Source: Solimonas sp040066175 (GTDB taxonomy: Bacteria > Pseudomonadota > Gammaproteobacteria > Nevskiales > Nevskiaceae). From it: a DNA stretch of 64,000 nt. Made by a program: the position numbers and the translations under genes. Of this stretch, positions 24,135 to 33,842 are shown in pieces. How positions within the stretch are numbered: the first letter of the stretch is position 1; the number at the start of each line of letters is the position of its first letter. The notes below the pieces were generated by a model. It had not been told where the DNA came from, did no database searches, and saw only the letters and a list, made by a program, of their open reading frames with translations. The stretch spans positions 1 through 64,000 of the forward strand of contig NZ_JBEAAM010000016.1 in assembly GCF_040066175.1 (NCBI RefSeq), in the 5' to 3' direction.

Positions 24135-24980
24135 ATGAAATTCCGCATGGTCGCCGTGGCGACGCTGGCCGTCGTCGTTTCCGCGTGCAGCTCCGATCCG
24201 GACCGCCCGCCGCCGCAGAATCCGTTCAAGTCCGAGCAGACCACGGCGCGCGAACAGCGCCTGCAGGCCGCGGAATTGTACCGGCTCGCCCGCCAGGCCC
24301 TCGAATCGAGCGATTTCACCACGGCGATCCAGCGCTACGGACAGCTGTCGCTGCGCTACCCGTTCACCGACTACGCGGTGCAGGGACAGGTCGAACGCAT
24401 CTACGCGATGTACCGCAACTACCAGCCCGACGAGGCGATGGCCGACGCCGAGCGTTTCCTGCGCGACTATCCGCGCCACGAACACGCGGCCTACGTGCAG
24501 TATCTCAAGGGTCTGATCAATTTCGACCGCGACCGCGGGCTGGCCGATTCACTCGGCTTCGACACGACGCGCCGCGACACCAGCAACCTGCGCCGCGCCT
24601 TCGACGACTTCAGCCTGCTGATCCAGCGCTACCCGCAGAGCCCTTACGTGGCCGATGCGCGCGCGCGCATGATCTGGCTGCGCAACCGGCTGGCCACCCA
24701 CGAACTGACCGTCGTCGAGTACTACATGCGCCGGGGGGCCTACGTCGCGGCCGCCAAGCGCGCCGAGCAGATCGTCACCCAGTATCCGGGCGCGCCGGCG
24801 ACGCTCAACGCGCTGGTGCTGCTGGAGCAGAGCTACGACGCGCTGGGTCTCGATGCCCAGGCCAAGGACGCACGCAAGCTGAGGGCGGCCTACGTGATGG
24901 CGGCACCCAAGGAAGCGATGGCGACGCTCGAAGACGCCAAGGCCAAGCCGGCCAAACAGGACGCCGCGCCGGCACCGTAG
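24135..24980 (+). CDS. bamD: Outer-membrane assembly lipoprotein BamD
   Basis: A 281-residue lipoprotein component of the BAM complex that inserts beta-barrels. The signal peptide ends in lipobox VSAC with Cys18. TPR helices follow (RQALESSDFTTAIQRYGQLS, RYPFTDYAVQGQVERIYAMY, FDDFSLLIQRYPQSPYVADA), as in BamD/ComL. It is somewhat longer than the E. coli protein because of an Ala/Lys-rich tail (about 255-281). It is divergent from rluD. Confidence 0.94.
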   Translation: MKFRMVAVATLAVVVSACSSDPDRPPPQNPFKSEQTTAREQRLQAAELYRLARQALESSDFTTAIQRYGQLSLRYPFTDYAVQGQVERIYAMYRNYQPDEAMADAERFLRDYPRHEHAAYVQYLKGLINFDRDRGLADSLGFDTTRRDTSNLRRAFDDFSLLIQRYPQSPYVADARARMIWLRNRLATHELTVVEYYMRRGAYVAAAKRAEQIVTQYPGAPATLNALVLLEQSYDALGLDAQAKDARKLRAAYVMAAPKEAMATLEDAKAKPAKQDAAPAP

Positions 24981-25027
24981 CGAGAGTCCGGCTTCAGATA
25001 TGTCGTAAACGGCGGCCAGCGGGTGGG

Positions 25028-25091
25028 GCGGACAAGAGGAATGTCCAGCGGACATTCGTCCCGCCGAACGCCCGGCCAAGGATGGCCGGGC
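25028..25091. repeat. Pair of palindromes between bamD and nadE
   Basis: Two inverted repeats lie in the 154-base convergent gap. The first is GAATGTCC/GGACATTC (25039-25046 with 25050-25057), flanked by an imperfect GGCGGAC...GTCCCGCC extension. The second is GCCCGGCCA/TGGCCGGGC (25070-25078 with 25083-25091, loop AGGA). They may act as a bidirectional terminator. Their tandem arrangement also resembles REP-type intergenic palindromes, which would need other copies in the genome to confirm. Confidence 0.6.
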
Positions 25092-25134
25092 CGGTGCTCA
25101 TGATGAGAAACGAGGTCGCGCCAAGGACGGCGAC

Positions 25135-26778
25135 TCAGATATCTCCATACACAGCGGTCAGCGGATACCTCCGCTCGCGTCCAAACGCGCAGCGCGTGAT
25201 CTTCGGCCCCGGCGGCGCCTGGCGGCGCTTGTATTCGGAGCGCCGCACCAGTGCGGCGACGCGCTTGACCACCGCCTCGTCGAAGCCGCGCGCGACGATC
25301 TCGGGGATCGACAACTGATCCTCGACGTAGGCTTCGAGCACCGGATCGAGGATGTCGTACGGCGGCAGCGAGTCGGAATCCTTCTGGTCCGGGCGCAGCT
25401 CGGCGCTGGGCGGACGCTCGATCACGCGCTCGGGGATCACCGGAGCATGCGCCGGCGCCAGCGTGTTTCGATAGCGTGCCAGCCGGTACACCAGGGTCTT
25501 GTAGACGTCCTTGAGCGGCGCGAAGCCGCCGCACATGTCGCCGTAGAGGGTGGCGTAACCCACCGCCATCTCGCTCTTGTTGCCGGTCGTCAGCACGACG
25601 TGACCGAACTTGTTGGACAGGGCCATCAGCAGCACGCCGCGACAGCGCGACTGGATGTTCTCCTCGGTGAGATCCACCGCGCGCCCGGCAAAGGTCTGCG
25701 CGAGCGTGCCGGTGAAGGCCTGGAACGCCGGTTCGATCGGCAGCAGCGAGTAGCGGATGCCGAGCGCCTCGGCCTCGGCACGCGCATCGTCGTTCGACAT
25801 GCCCGCCGTGTAGCGCGACGGCAGCGACACCCCCCAGACGCGCTCGGACCCCAGTGCGTCGGCGGCAATGGCCGCGACGACCGCCGAATCGATGCCTCCG
25901 GACATGCCGATCAGCGCACCGGGGAACCCGTTGCGATCGACGTAGTCGCGCACCGCCTGCACCAGGCCGCGATAGACGACGGCTTCGCAGCTCGCCTCCG
26001 CGCGCAACGCGCCGCTGAAACGACCGTTCGCGTATTCGACCGGATAGACGCCTTCCTCGAACAACGGCGCGGCGAAGGAGACGCGGCCGTCGCCGTCGAT
26101 CGCGCAGGAGTCGCCGTCGAAGATCACGTCGTCCTGGCCGCCGACACAGTTCACGTAGACGATCGGCAGGCCGGTCTCGGCAACGCGCGTATCGAACACG
26201 CGGCGCCGCGCCTGCGTCTTGGTCAGGTCGAAGGGCGAGGCATTGATGTTGAGCAGCAGCTCGGCGCCGGCGGCGCGCGCTGCGGCCGCCGGATTCGGGC
26301 CCCAGATGTCCTCGCAGATGCACAGCCCGATGCGCACGCCCTCGTGCGCGAACACCAGCGTGCCGGTGCCGGGACGGAAATGGCGACGCTCGTCGAACAC
26401 GCCGTAATTGGGCAACAACTGCTTGCGCGTGCGCGCGACGATCTGCCCATCACGGATCACATAGGCTGCGTTGTAGATCAGCGGCTGGCCGTCGGATCCG
26501 GCCGTCGCGTATTCGGGCAGGCCGAACACGACGGTGATGCCGCGCACCTCGGCGAGCAGGCGGCGCACGCCGTCCTCGATCACGCGCGGCATCGCCGAAC
26601 GCAGCAGCAGGTCGTCGGGGGGATACCCGATCAGTGACAACTCGGGGCAGGCCAGCAGGCTGGCCCCGAGCGTGTCGCGTGCATGGATCGCCGCATCGAC
26701 GATCTTCTGCACGTTGCCTTCGACGTCGCCAACCCAGAGATTGATCTGGGCCAACGCGAGTCGCAGCGGTCCCGGCAT
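25135..26778 (-). CDS. nadE: Glutamine-dependent NAD+ synthetase
   Basis: A 547-residue enzyme that amidates nicotinic acid adenine dinucleotide in the last step of NAD synthesis. The N-terminal nitrilase-type glutaminase domain (about 1-260) has its Glu (CPELSLIGYPP), Lys (RKQLLPNYGVFDE) and Cys (LCICEDIWGP) residues. The C-terminal synthetase domain (about 270-547) has the P-loop LIGMSGGIDSAVVAAIA and TTGNKSEMAVGYATLYGD. The length is typical of the two-domain type. It lies 34 bases downstream of sucD on the same strand. Confidence 0.95.
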   Translation of the reverse strand: MPGPLRLALAQINLWVGDVEGNVQKIVDAAIHARDTLGASLLACPELSLIGYPPDDLLLRSAMPRVIEDGVRRLLAEVRGITVVFGLPEYATAGSDGQPLIYNAAYVIRDGQIVARTRKQLLPNYGVFDERRHFRPGTGTLVFAHEGVRIGLCICEDIWGPNPAAAARAAGAELLLNINASPFDLTKTQARRRVFDTRVAETGLPIVYVNCVGGQDDVIFDGDSCAIDGDGRVSFAAPLFEEGVYPVEYANGRFSGALRAEASCEAVVYRGLVQAVRDYVDRNGFPGALIGMSGGIDSAVVAAIAADALGSERVWGVSLPSRYTAGMSNDDARAEAEALGIRYSLLPIEPAFQAFTGTLAQTFAGRAVDLTEENIQSRCRGVLLMALSNKFGHVVLTTGNKSEMAVGYATLYGDMCGGFAPLKDVYKTLVYRLARYRNTLAPAHAPVIPERVIERPPSAELRPDQKDSDSLPPYDILDPVLEAYVEDQLSIPEIVARGFDEAVVKRVAALVRRSEYKRRQAPPGPKITRCAFGRERRYPLTAVYGDI

Positions 26779-26812
26779 GCGCCAGTCCTGGGACGTGAGT
26801 CTGCGCCGAACC

Positions 26813-27685
26813 TCAGAGCAGGGACTTCATCGCGGCGCCCAGGTCGGCCGGCGAACGCACCGTCTTCACCCCGGCCGCTTCCAGCGCGGCGAACTTCTCG
26901 TCGGCCGTTCCCTTGCCGCCGGAGATGATCGCGCCGGCGTGGCCCATGCGCTTGCCCGGCGGCGCGGTGACGCCAGCGATGTAGGCGACGACCGGCTTCT
27001 TCACGTTCTTCTTGATGTACGCGGCCGCCTCTTCCTCGCTGGCGCCGCCGATCTCGCCGACCATGATGATGCCGTCGGTCTTCGGATCCTTCTCGAACAG
27101 CTCGATCACCTCGATGAAGCCCAGGCCGCGCACCGGATCGCCGCCGATGCCGACACAGGTGGACTGGCCCAGACCATTCTGCGTGGTCTGGTGCACGGTT
27201 TCGTAGGTCAGGGTGCCGGAGCGCGAAACGATGCCGATGCGGCCCGGCTTGTGGATGTGGCCCGGCATGATGCCGATCTTGCATTCGCCCGGCGTGATCA
27301 CGCCCGGACAGTTCGGGCCGATCAGCACGCTGCCCGGATACTGGTGGCGCAGCGTGGTCTTGACCTTGATCATGTCGTTGACCGGGATGCCCTCGGTGAT
27401 GCAGACGATCACGCGGATGCCGGCGTCGGCCGCTTCGAGGATCGCATCGGCGGCGAACGGCGCCGGCACGTAGATCATCGTCGCGTCGGCACCCGTGGCC
27501 TCGACCGCGTCGTGGCAGGTGTCGAACACGGGCAGGTTCAGGTGCTCGCTGCCGCCGCGGCCCGGCGTGACGCCGCCGACCAGCTTGGTGCCGTAGGCGA
27601 TGCCCTGTTCGGAGTGGAAGGTGCCCTGCTTGCCGGTGAAGCCCTGGCAGATGACCTTGGTGTCTTTGTTGATGAGGATGCTCAT
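26813..27685 (-). CDS. sucD: Succinyl-CoA synthetase alpha subunit
   Basis: A 290-residue TCA-cycle subunit. It has the CoA-binding Rossmann domain (KVICQGFTGKQGTFHSEQ) and the ligase domain with RMGHAGAIISGGKGTADEK, containing the histidine phosphorylated during catalysis. The length is the family's. It lies downstream of sucC by 39 bases. With SucC it makes ATP or GTP from succinyl-CoA. Confidence 0.97.
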   Translation of the reverse strand: MSILINKDTKVICQGFTGKQGTFHSEQGIAYGTKLVGGVTPGRGGSEHLNLPVFDTCHDAVEATGADATMIYVPAPFAADAILEAADAGIRVIVCITEGIPVNDMIKVKTTLRHQYPGSVLIGPNCPGVITPGECKIGIMPGHIHKPGRIGIVSRSGTLTYETVHQTTQNGLGQSTCVGIGGDPVRGLGFIEVIELFEKDPKTDGIIMVGEIGGASEEEAAAYIKKNVKKPVVAYIAGVTAPPGKRMGHAGAIISGGKGTADEKFAALEAAGVKTVRSPADLGAAMKSLL

Positions 27686-27724
27686 GGGACTCTCGTGAGA
27701 CGTGAGGCCGAAGGCGCGAAGGCC

Positions 27725-28888
<1,164 letters not shown>

Positions 28889-28966
28889 GCCGCTGTCCTC
28901 TGGCGCGTGGGATCCGATGTGCGGCCGGCATTCTCGCTTACCGATGAGCCTCAAGCCAAGCGGACG

Positions 28967-28979
28967 TACAATCGCCCGA
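28967..28979 (+). promoter_or_regulatory. -10 element placing the start on the ATG (leaderless candidate)
   Basis: TACAAT (28967-28972, five of six consensus) ends six bases before the ATG at 28979. Transcription would then begin at or within a base of the start codon, giving a leaderless message. No ribosome-binding site is visible upstream, and no clear -35 is present. Confidence 0.45.
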
Positions 28980-29179
28980 TGAACCTATTACGCCTGTTGA
29001 TCCTCGTGGCGGCAGTCTGGCTGGTCTGGCGCATCGTCAGGCAGGTGCGTCAGCAGCTGCCGCGACAAAGCCCTCCAGCCGATCTCTACGAGCCGATGGC
29101 CCGTTGCGCCAAGTGTGGCACCCACCTGCCGGCGAAATCGCTGAACTCGGCGGGCTTGTGCGGCCGCTGCAGCGAATGA
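28979..29179 (+). CDS. Small membrane-anchored zinc-ribbon protein, PP0621-type
   Basis: A 66-residue protein with one TM at the N-terminus (LLRLLILVAAVWLVWRIV), a basic linker and a C-terminal cysteine motif MARCAKCGTHLP...GLCGRCSE, which could hold one zinc. This matches the PP0621 family of short uncharacterised proteins, which are often found immediately upstream of pilS. It lies 31 bases before pilS on the same strand, so a link to pilus regulation is possible but unproven. Confidence 0.8.
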   Translation: MNLLRLLILVAAVWLVWRIVRQVRQQLPRQSPPADLYEPMARCAKCGTHLPAKSLNSAGLCGRCSE

Positions 29180-29210
29180 ACAACAACCGGCGCCACGCAT
29201 CGCCGCGGCG

Positions 29211-30842
29211 ATGAACCTGCACGCCGCGCGACCCGGCGAGGCGCCTGCGGCGCGGACCGAGGACTGGCGCATCCTCGCAGTCCTGGGCCCGTATCGCCTG
29301 CTGCTGGTTACGACACTGCTGACGCTGTACCGCGCCGGGCTGGCACCGGCCATCTTCGAGCAGCTGCGGCAGCCGATGTTCTACTACGGCTGCCTGGCTT
29401 ACGCACTGATCGCGCTGGTCCTGCTGCTGCTGGGCGTCTATCGCACCCCCAGCCTGCGCATCCAGGCCCACCTGCACCTCGGTGCGGACGTACTGATGAT
29501 CGGCGCGCTGGTCCTGGGCACCGGCGGCGTCAGCAGCGGCCTGGGCATCCTGCTGATTCCACCGGTGGTCGGCAGCAGTCTCGTGCTGCGCCCGCGTCTG
29601 GCCGCGGTGCATGCCGCCGTGGCAACGCTGGCGATGCTCGGCGCCGAAGCCGCGAACCAGCTGGCGGCACGCGCACCCGACACCGGCGAATACACCCAGG
29701 CCGGCCTGCTCGGCCTCATGTTCTTCGTGTCGAGCCTGGTCGCCAACGCGGCGGCCCAGCGCGCCCGGCGCAGCGAAGCGGTCGCGGCGCGCGTCGGCAG
29801 CGAGTTCATGAGCCTGTCGCGGCTCTCCGAGAACGTCATCGAGGCGATGCACACCGGCGTGCTCGTCGTCGATGCGGACGGACGCATCCGCACCGCCAAT
29901 ACTGCGGCGCGCCGGCTGCTCGGCAGCGAGCTGGCGCCCGGAACGCCAACGACGAAAGTTGCGCCGGAACTGCATGGCCTGGTGCGGGCCTGGCACGCCG
30001 CAAACCACGATCCCGCGACCTCGCTGCAGATCACGGGCAGCGGCCGGGAAGTCAGCGTCAGGCTGACGCGGCTGGGCTGGGGCGAGCGCGCGCCGGTGCT
30101 GGTGATGCTCGAGGACACCGCGCAGCTGCGCGAACAGGCGCAGCGGATCAAGCTCGCCGCGCTCGGCCGGCTGTCCGCCGGCATCGCCCACGAAATCCGC
30201 AATCCGCTCTCGGCGATCACGCAGGCCGGGCAGCTGCTCGCCGAATCCACGCAGATGCAGGGCGAGAACGGCCGCCTGCTGGCGATGATCCAGCGCCATG
30301 CCGGACGCATCGAACGCATCGTCAGCGACGTGCTCGACCTGTCGCGGCGCGATCCCTCGCGGCAGCAGACCCTGTCGCTGCGACAGTGGCTGGCCCAGGC
30401 GGTCGCGTTCTACCACGAAAGCCACCCGCGCGAATCACGCCCGATCGAGCTGACGGACGTGCCCGCCGGCCTGCGCATCCGCTTCGACCCGGAACATCTG
30501 CGGCAGGTCCTGTTCAACCTGTGGGACAACAGCTTCGAGAGCGGGGCACGCAGCGACCGGGCGGTGCGCGTCAGCCTGCGCGCGGCACCGACCCGCGAAG
30601 GCGACGCGGTGCAGATCGATGTCGCCGACGATGGTCCCGGGATTCCCGGCGAGCTGCAGGAACGCATCTTCGAACCCTTCTTCACCACCAACGCCAACGG
30701 CACCGGCCTGGGGCTTTTCCTGTGCCGCGAGCTGTGCGAATACAATCAGGCCCGGCTGAGCCACGTACCCACGGCCCGCGGCGCGATGTTTCGCATCCGC
30801 TGTGCCGTGCCGCCGGCAGCTTCCTCGGGCGCAGCGACATGA
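29211..30842 (+). CDS. pilS: Sensor histidine kinase PilS
   Basis: A 543-residue kinase. About six TM helices lie in residues 22-180 (LLLVTTLLTLYRAGL, LIALVLLLLGVY and others). A PAS-like domain follows at about 205-300 (LSENVIEAMHTGVLVVDADG), then the H-box LSAGIAHEIRNPLSAI, N-box LFNLWDNSFESG and G-box DDGPGIP. The hydrophobic six-helix N-terminus without a large periplasmic loop is the PilS architecture; PilS senses pilin in the membrane in Pseudomonas. It overlaps pilR as ATGA. No pilA gene lies in the window. Confidence 0.9.
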   Translation: MNLHAARPGEAPAARTEDWRILAVLGPYRLLLVTTLLTLYRAGLAPAIFEQLRQPMFYYGCLAYALIALVLLLLGVYRTPSLRIQAHLHLGADVLMIGALVLGTGGVSSGLGILLIPPVVGSSLVLRPRLAAVHAAVATLAMLGAEAANQLAARAPDTGEYTQAGLLGLMFFVSSLVANAAAQRARRSEAVAARVGSEFMSLSRLSENVIEAMHTGVLVVDADGRIRTANTAARRLLGSELAPGTPTTKVAPELHGLVRAWHAANHDPATSLQITGSGREVSVRLTRLGWGERAPVLVMLEDTAQLREQAQRIKLAALGRLSAGIAHEIRNPLSAITQAGQLLAESTQMQGENGRLLAMIQRHAGRIERIVSDVLDLSRRDPSRQQTLSLRQWLAQAVAFYHESHPRESRPIELTDVPAGLRIRFDPEHLRQVLFNLWDNSFESGARSDRAVRVSLRAAPTREGDAVQIDVADDGPGIPGELQERIFEPFFTTNANGTGLGLFLCRELCEYNQARLSHVPTARGAMFRIRCAVPPAASSGAAT

Positions 30843-32173
30843 ACACGAGTACCGCCAGGGTTTTGATCGTCGACGACGAGCCCGACATCCGCGAACTGGT
30901 CGAGATCACCCTGTCGCGCATGGGGCTGCGCACGGACGCCGCGGCGACGCTGGCCGAAGCACGGGCGCGTCTGGCCCGTGACCGATACGACGTGTGCATC
31001 ACCGACATGCGCCTGCCCGACGGCAGCGGCATCGGCCTGGTCAGCGAGATCCAGCAGCTTACGCCGCAGACGCCGGTCGCGGTGATCACTGCCTACGGCA
31101 ACGCCGAGGCGGCGGTCGAAAGTCTCAAGGCCGGTGCGTTCGACTTCGTGTCCAAGCCGGTGGACGTCGCCGTGCTGCGCAAGCTGGTCGATACTGCCCT
31201 GCGCCTGCGTGGTCCGGAACCGCACGCCGACGCCGGTGATGGCCTGCTCGGCGAGCACGAAAGCATCCGCCAGCTGCGGGAACTCATCGAACGGCTCGCC
31301 CGCAGTCAGGCACCGGTCCACATCACCGGCGAATCCGGCACGGGCAAGGAACTGGTCGCACGTCTGATCCACAGCAGCGGCCCGCGTGCGGCGGGCCCCT
31401 TCGTCGCCGTCAATTGCGGCGCGATCCCGGCCGAGCTGATGGAGAGCGAGTTCTTCGGCCACCTGAAGGGCAGCTTCACCGGGGCACATCGGGACAAGGC
31501 CGGCCTGTTCCAGGCCGCCGAAGGCGGAACCCTGTTCCTCGACGAGGTCGCGGACCTGCCACTGCACATGCAGGTCAAGCTGCTGCGCGCCCTGCAGGAG
31601 CGGCGGGTGCGGCCCGTGGGCGCGGAAGCGGAGGTGCCGGTCAATGTCCGCATCATCTCGGCCACACACCGCAATCTGCGCGAGCTGGCAGGCAGCGGCC
31701 AGTTCCGGCAGGACCTCCTCTACCGTCTCGACGTGATCACCGTGCACACACCGGCGCTGCGCGAGCGGCGCGCCGACATCCCGCTGCTGGCCGAGCACAT
31801 CCTGCAGCGCCTCGCCGCGCAGGCCGGACTGCCCGCCGCGCCGGCACTGGACGCCACCGCCCTGCACCTGCTGATGGAGTATCCGTTCCCCGGCAACGTC
31901 CGCGAGCTGGAAAATGCGCTGGAACGGGCCATGACGCTATGCGACGGCACGCGCATCCGGGCCACGGATCTGCAGCTGCATGGACCGGTCGCCTCGCCCG
32001 CGCCGCGCGCGACCACCGATCTCGAGCGGCAGATGGAGGACATGGAGCGCAAGGCGATTCGCGAGGCCCTGGAAAAGACGCGTTACAACAAGACGCGCGC
32101 CGCCGAATTGCTCGGCATGTCGTTCCGTTCGCTGCGCTACCGCATCAAGAAGCTGGGCCTCGACCGCGAGTGA
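30839..32173 (+). CDS. pilR: Sigma-54 response regulator PilR
   Basis: A 444-residue NtrC-family activator. The receiver domain carries the phospho-aspartate in CITDMRLPDGSG (near residue 54). The AAA+ domain has GESGTGKE, the sigma-54 contact loop GSFTGA as in known PilR proteins, and Walker B GTLFLDEVADLP. A Fis-type HTH closes the chain (TRAAELLGMSFRSLRYRIKK). It activates sigma-54 promoters such as pilA in relatives. The sigma-54 promoter about 145 bases downstream is a candidate local target. Confidence 0.92.
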   Translation: MNTSTARVLIVDDEPDIRELVEITLSRMGLRTDAAATLAEARARLARDRYDVCITDMRLPDGSGIGLVSEIQQLTPQTPVAVITAYGNAEAAVESLKAGAFDFVSKPVDVAVLRKLVDTALRLRGPEPHADAGDGLLGEHESIRQLRELIERLARSQAPVHITGESGTGKELVARLIHSSGPRAAGPFVAVNCGAIPAELMESEFFGHLKGSFTGAHRDKAGLFQAAEGGTLFLDEVADLPLHMQVKLLRALQERRVRPVGAEAEVPVNVRIISATHRNLRELAGSGQFRQDLLYRLDVITVHTPALRERRADIPLLAEHILQRLAAQAGLPAAPALDATALHLLMEYPFPGNVRELENALERAMTLCDGTRIRATDLQLHGPVASPAPRATTDLERQMEDMERKAIREALEKTRYNKTRAAELLGMSFRSLRYRIKKLGLDRE

Positions 32174-32316
32174 ATGCACCCACACGCCACTGCAGTCGAT
32201 GCACGACCCGTGCGGCCCGCTTCGACGCGCGCCGTGAGCAAACTTTACCCGCAGCGCGCCGCGCGGCTTCTGCTAGACTCGCCCGATTCGGCGTTGCCGA
32301 CGTAGCGGCGCCACCA

Positions 32317-32333
32317 GTGGCACGAAGCTTGCG
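32317..32333 (+). promoter_or_regulatory. Sigma-54 promoter upstream of the GAF/kinase/regulator operon
   Basis: TGGCAC (32318-32323), five bases (GAAGC), then TTGCG (32329-32333) match the -24/-12 consensus with exact GG-to-GC spacing. The predicted start is near 32345, leaving about 20 bases before the TTG start codon with its GGAGG site. The 192-base gap 32174-32365 leaves room upstream for an enhancer-binding protein, although I see no defined operator. A TAGACT at 32274 is a weaker sigma-70 -10 candidate. Confidence 0.75.
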
Positions 32334-32365
32334 AGAGGCAGTGCCTTGATCTGGAGGACTGAGCA

Positions 32366-32974
32366 TTGTTCCTGAATCGTTCACCGGCGACACCGCGTGA
32401 AGCCGCGTCGATCCCGGCCGGATCACGCCGACGGGCAGCGCGGCGCAGCCCGCACGAGGCCCTGACCTGGCGGGGCGATCACGCCAGCGAACCCGCCCAG
32501 CAGGTGCTGCGCAACACGCTGCGCTCGGCCTGCGAAGTGATCGGCGCCCAGCGCGGCTTCATCCTGCAGACCCGCGACGAGCCCGCTCTGGAAGTGGTGT
32601 GCGCACATCACGTCAGCCCGCGCGACCTGCTCGACATCGTTCTCGGTTGCGCTGCGCGCGCGCTGCACCAGTCGCTGGTCCATGGCGGCCTGGGACTGGC
32701 GGACCGCCTCGGCCTGATCCTGCCGCAGCTCGACGGCAGTTTCGAGGAAAACGCGCCGGCCGTGGTTGCAGTGCCGCTGGAGCTCGGCTGCCCGCAGCGC
32801 GGCGTGATGTGCCTGCTGCGGGCGGATCCGCCGCGCGTGCTGGGGGAACTGGACATCGAGATCCTCGAAGCGCTCGCCGAACAGGCGGCCCTGGCGTTGC
32901 GTGCGGCCAACCAGCAGTCCGCGCTGAGTCGCCTCGCCGCCAGCCTGCACGCGCTCTCGCCGCAGCCGGCCTGA
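32366..32974 (+). CDS. GAF-domain protein, sensor partner of the downstream kinase
   Basis: A 202-residue soluble protein. After about 45 basic residues, a GAF-like domain (about 50-190) has CEVIGAQRGFILQTRDEP, VVAVPLELGCPQRGVMCLL and the closing helix IEILEALAEQAALALRAAN. The ligand is unknown. The start is a TTG chosen because GGAGG (32353-32357) lies eight bases upstream and no ATG or GTG is available before the domain. The kinase gene begins 13 bases later and has no sensor domain of its own, so this protein probably supplies sensing in trans (inference). Confidence 0.7.
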   Translation: MFLNRSPATPREAASIPAGSRRRAARRSPHEALTWRGDHASEPAQQVLRNTLRSACEVIGAQRGFILQTRDEPALEVVCAHHVSPRDLLDIVLGCAARALHQSLVHGGLGLADRLGLILPQLDGSFEENAPAVVAVPLELGCPQRGVMCLLRADPPRVLGELDIEILEALAEQAALALRAANQQSALSRLAASLHALSPQPA

Positions 32975-32987
32975 GCACGCCACGGGC

Positions 32988-33842
32988 ATGGAGCCACAGC
33001 GGGAGTCCGCGCGCAGCGAACGGCCCGCCGATACGGTGAGGCCGGCGAGCGAGGCCGAAACCGAGGACTTTCGCCAGGCGGTGCTGCGTCAGGTCGAGGC
33101 ACTGACCGCCGACAACCAGCGCCTGCTGCAATCGGTGGTACGCAGCGAGCGTCGATTCAGGACGCTGGCCAAGTCGGTCTGGCACGTCCAGGAGGAAGAG
33201 CGCCGGCGCCTCGCACGCGAACTGCATGACGGCATCGGCCAGACGCTCACCGCGCTCGCCAACCAGCTGCAGCGCATCCTCGACGACGCGCGCGGCGCCG
33301 GCAATCTGGGACTCGAACACCGGCTCGGCGACGCGCTGGAACTGACCCGCACCTCGCTGCACGACACCCGTGAGCTGTCACGCCTGCTGCGGCCGACGCT
33401 GCTCGACGATCTGGGCCTCGACGCCGCGCTGAACTGGCTGGCGCGCACGCTCAGCGAGCGCACTGGGCTGGCGATCGAACTGCGCTCAGGCCTCGACGAG
33501 CAGCGCCTGCACCCGGACATCGAGACGCTGGTGTTCCGCGTCACGCAGGAAGCGCTGACCAACGTGATCCGCCACGCGCAGGCGCGCTCGGCGCAGATCG
33601 TGCTGCAGAGACGCGGCGACCTGCTGATGCTGCGCATCGAGGACGACGGTCGCGGCGTCGATCTCCAGGCGCTCGCCGATGCCGAACGCTCAGGAGCGAG
33701 CGGCGGCCTGCGCGGCATGCGCGACCGCGCCGAGCTGTTCGGCGGCCGCGTCGAACTCAGGGCAGCCACCGGCGGCGGCACGATCGTACAAATGACGCTC
33801 GCGCTCGACGCCTCCGATTCTGGACATCCGACGAACCCATGA
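32988..33842 (+). CDS. NarX-like soluble histidine kinase (HisKA_3)
   Basis: A 284-residue kinase without TM segments or a recognisable sensor. A coiled region (about 30-60) leads to the HisKA_3 dimerisation helix with the phospho-acceptor in RRLARELHDGIGQTLTAL. The HATPase domain follows (FRVTQEALTNVIRHAQ, EDDGRGVD, GGLRGMRDRAELFGG). This is the NarX/UhpB/DegS type that pairs with NarL-type regulators. Its stop overlaps the regulator start as ATGA. The signal it responds to is not visible in the sequence. Confidence 0.88.
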   Translation: MEPQRESARSERPADTVRPASEAETEDFRQAVLRQVEALTADNQRLLQSVVRSERRFRTLAKSVWHVQEEERRRLARELHDGIGQTLTALANQLQRILDDARGAGNLGLEHRLGDALELTRTSLHDTRELSRLLRPTLLDDLGLDAALNWLARTLSERTGLAIELRSGLDEQRLHPDIETLVFRVTQEALTNVIRHAQARSAQIVLQRRGDLLMLRIEDDGRGVDLQALADAERSGASGGLRGMRDRAELFGGRVELRAATGGGTIVQMTLALDASDSGHPTNP

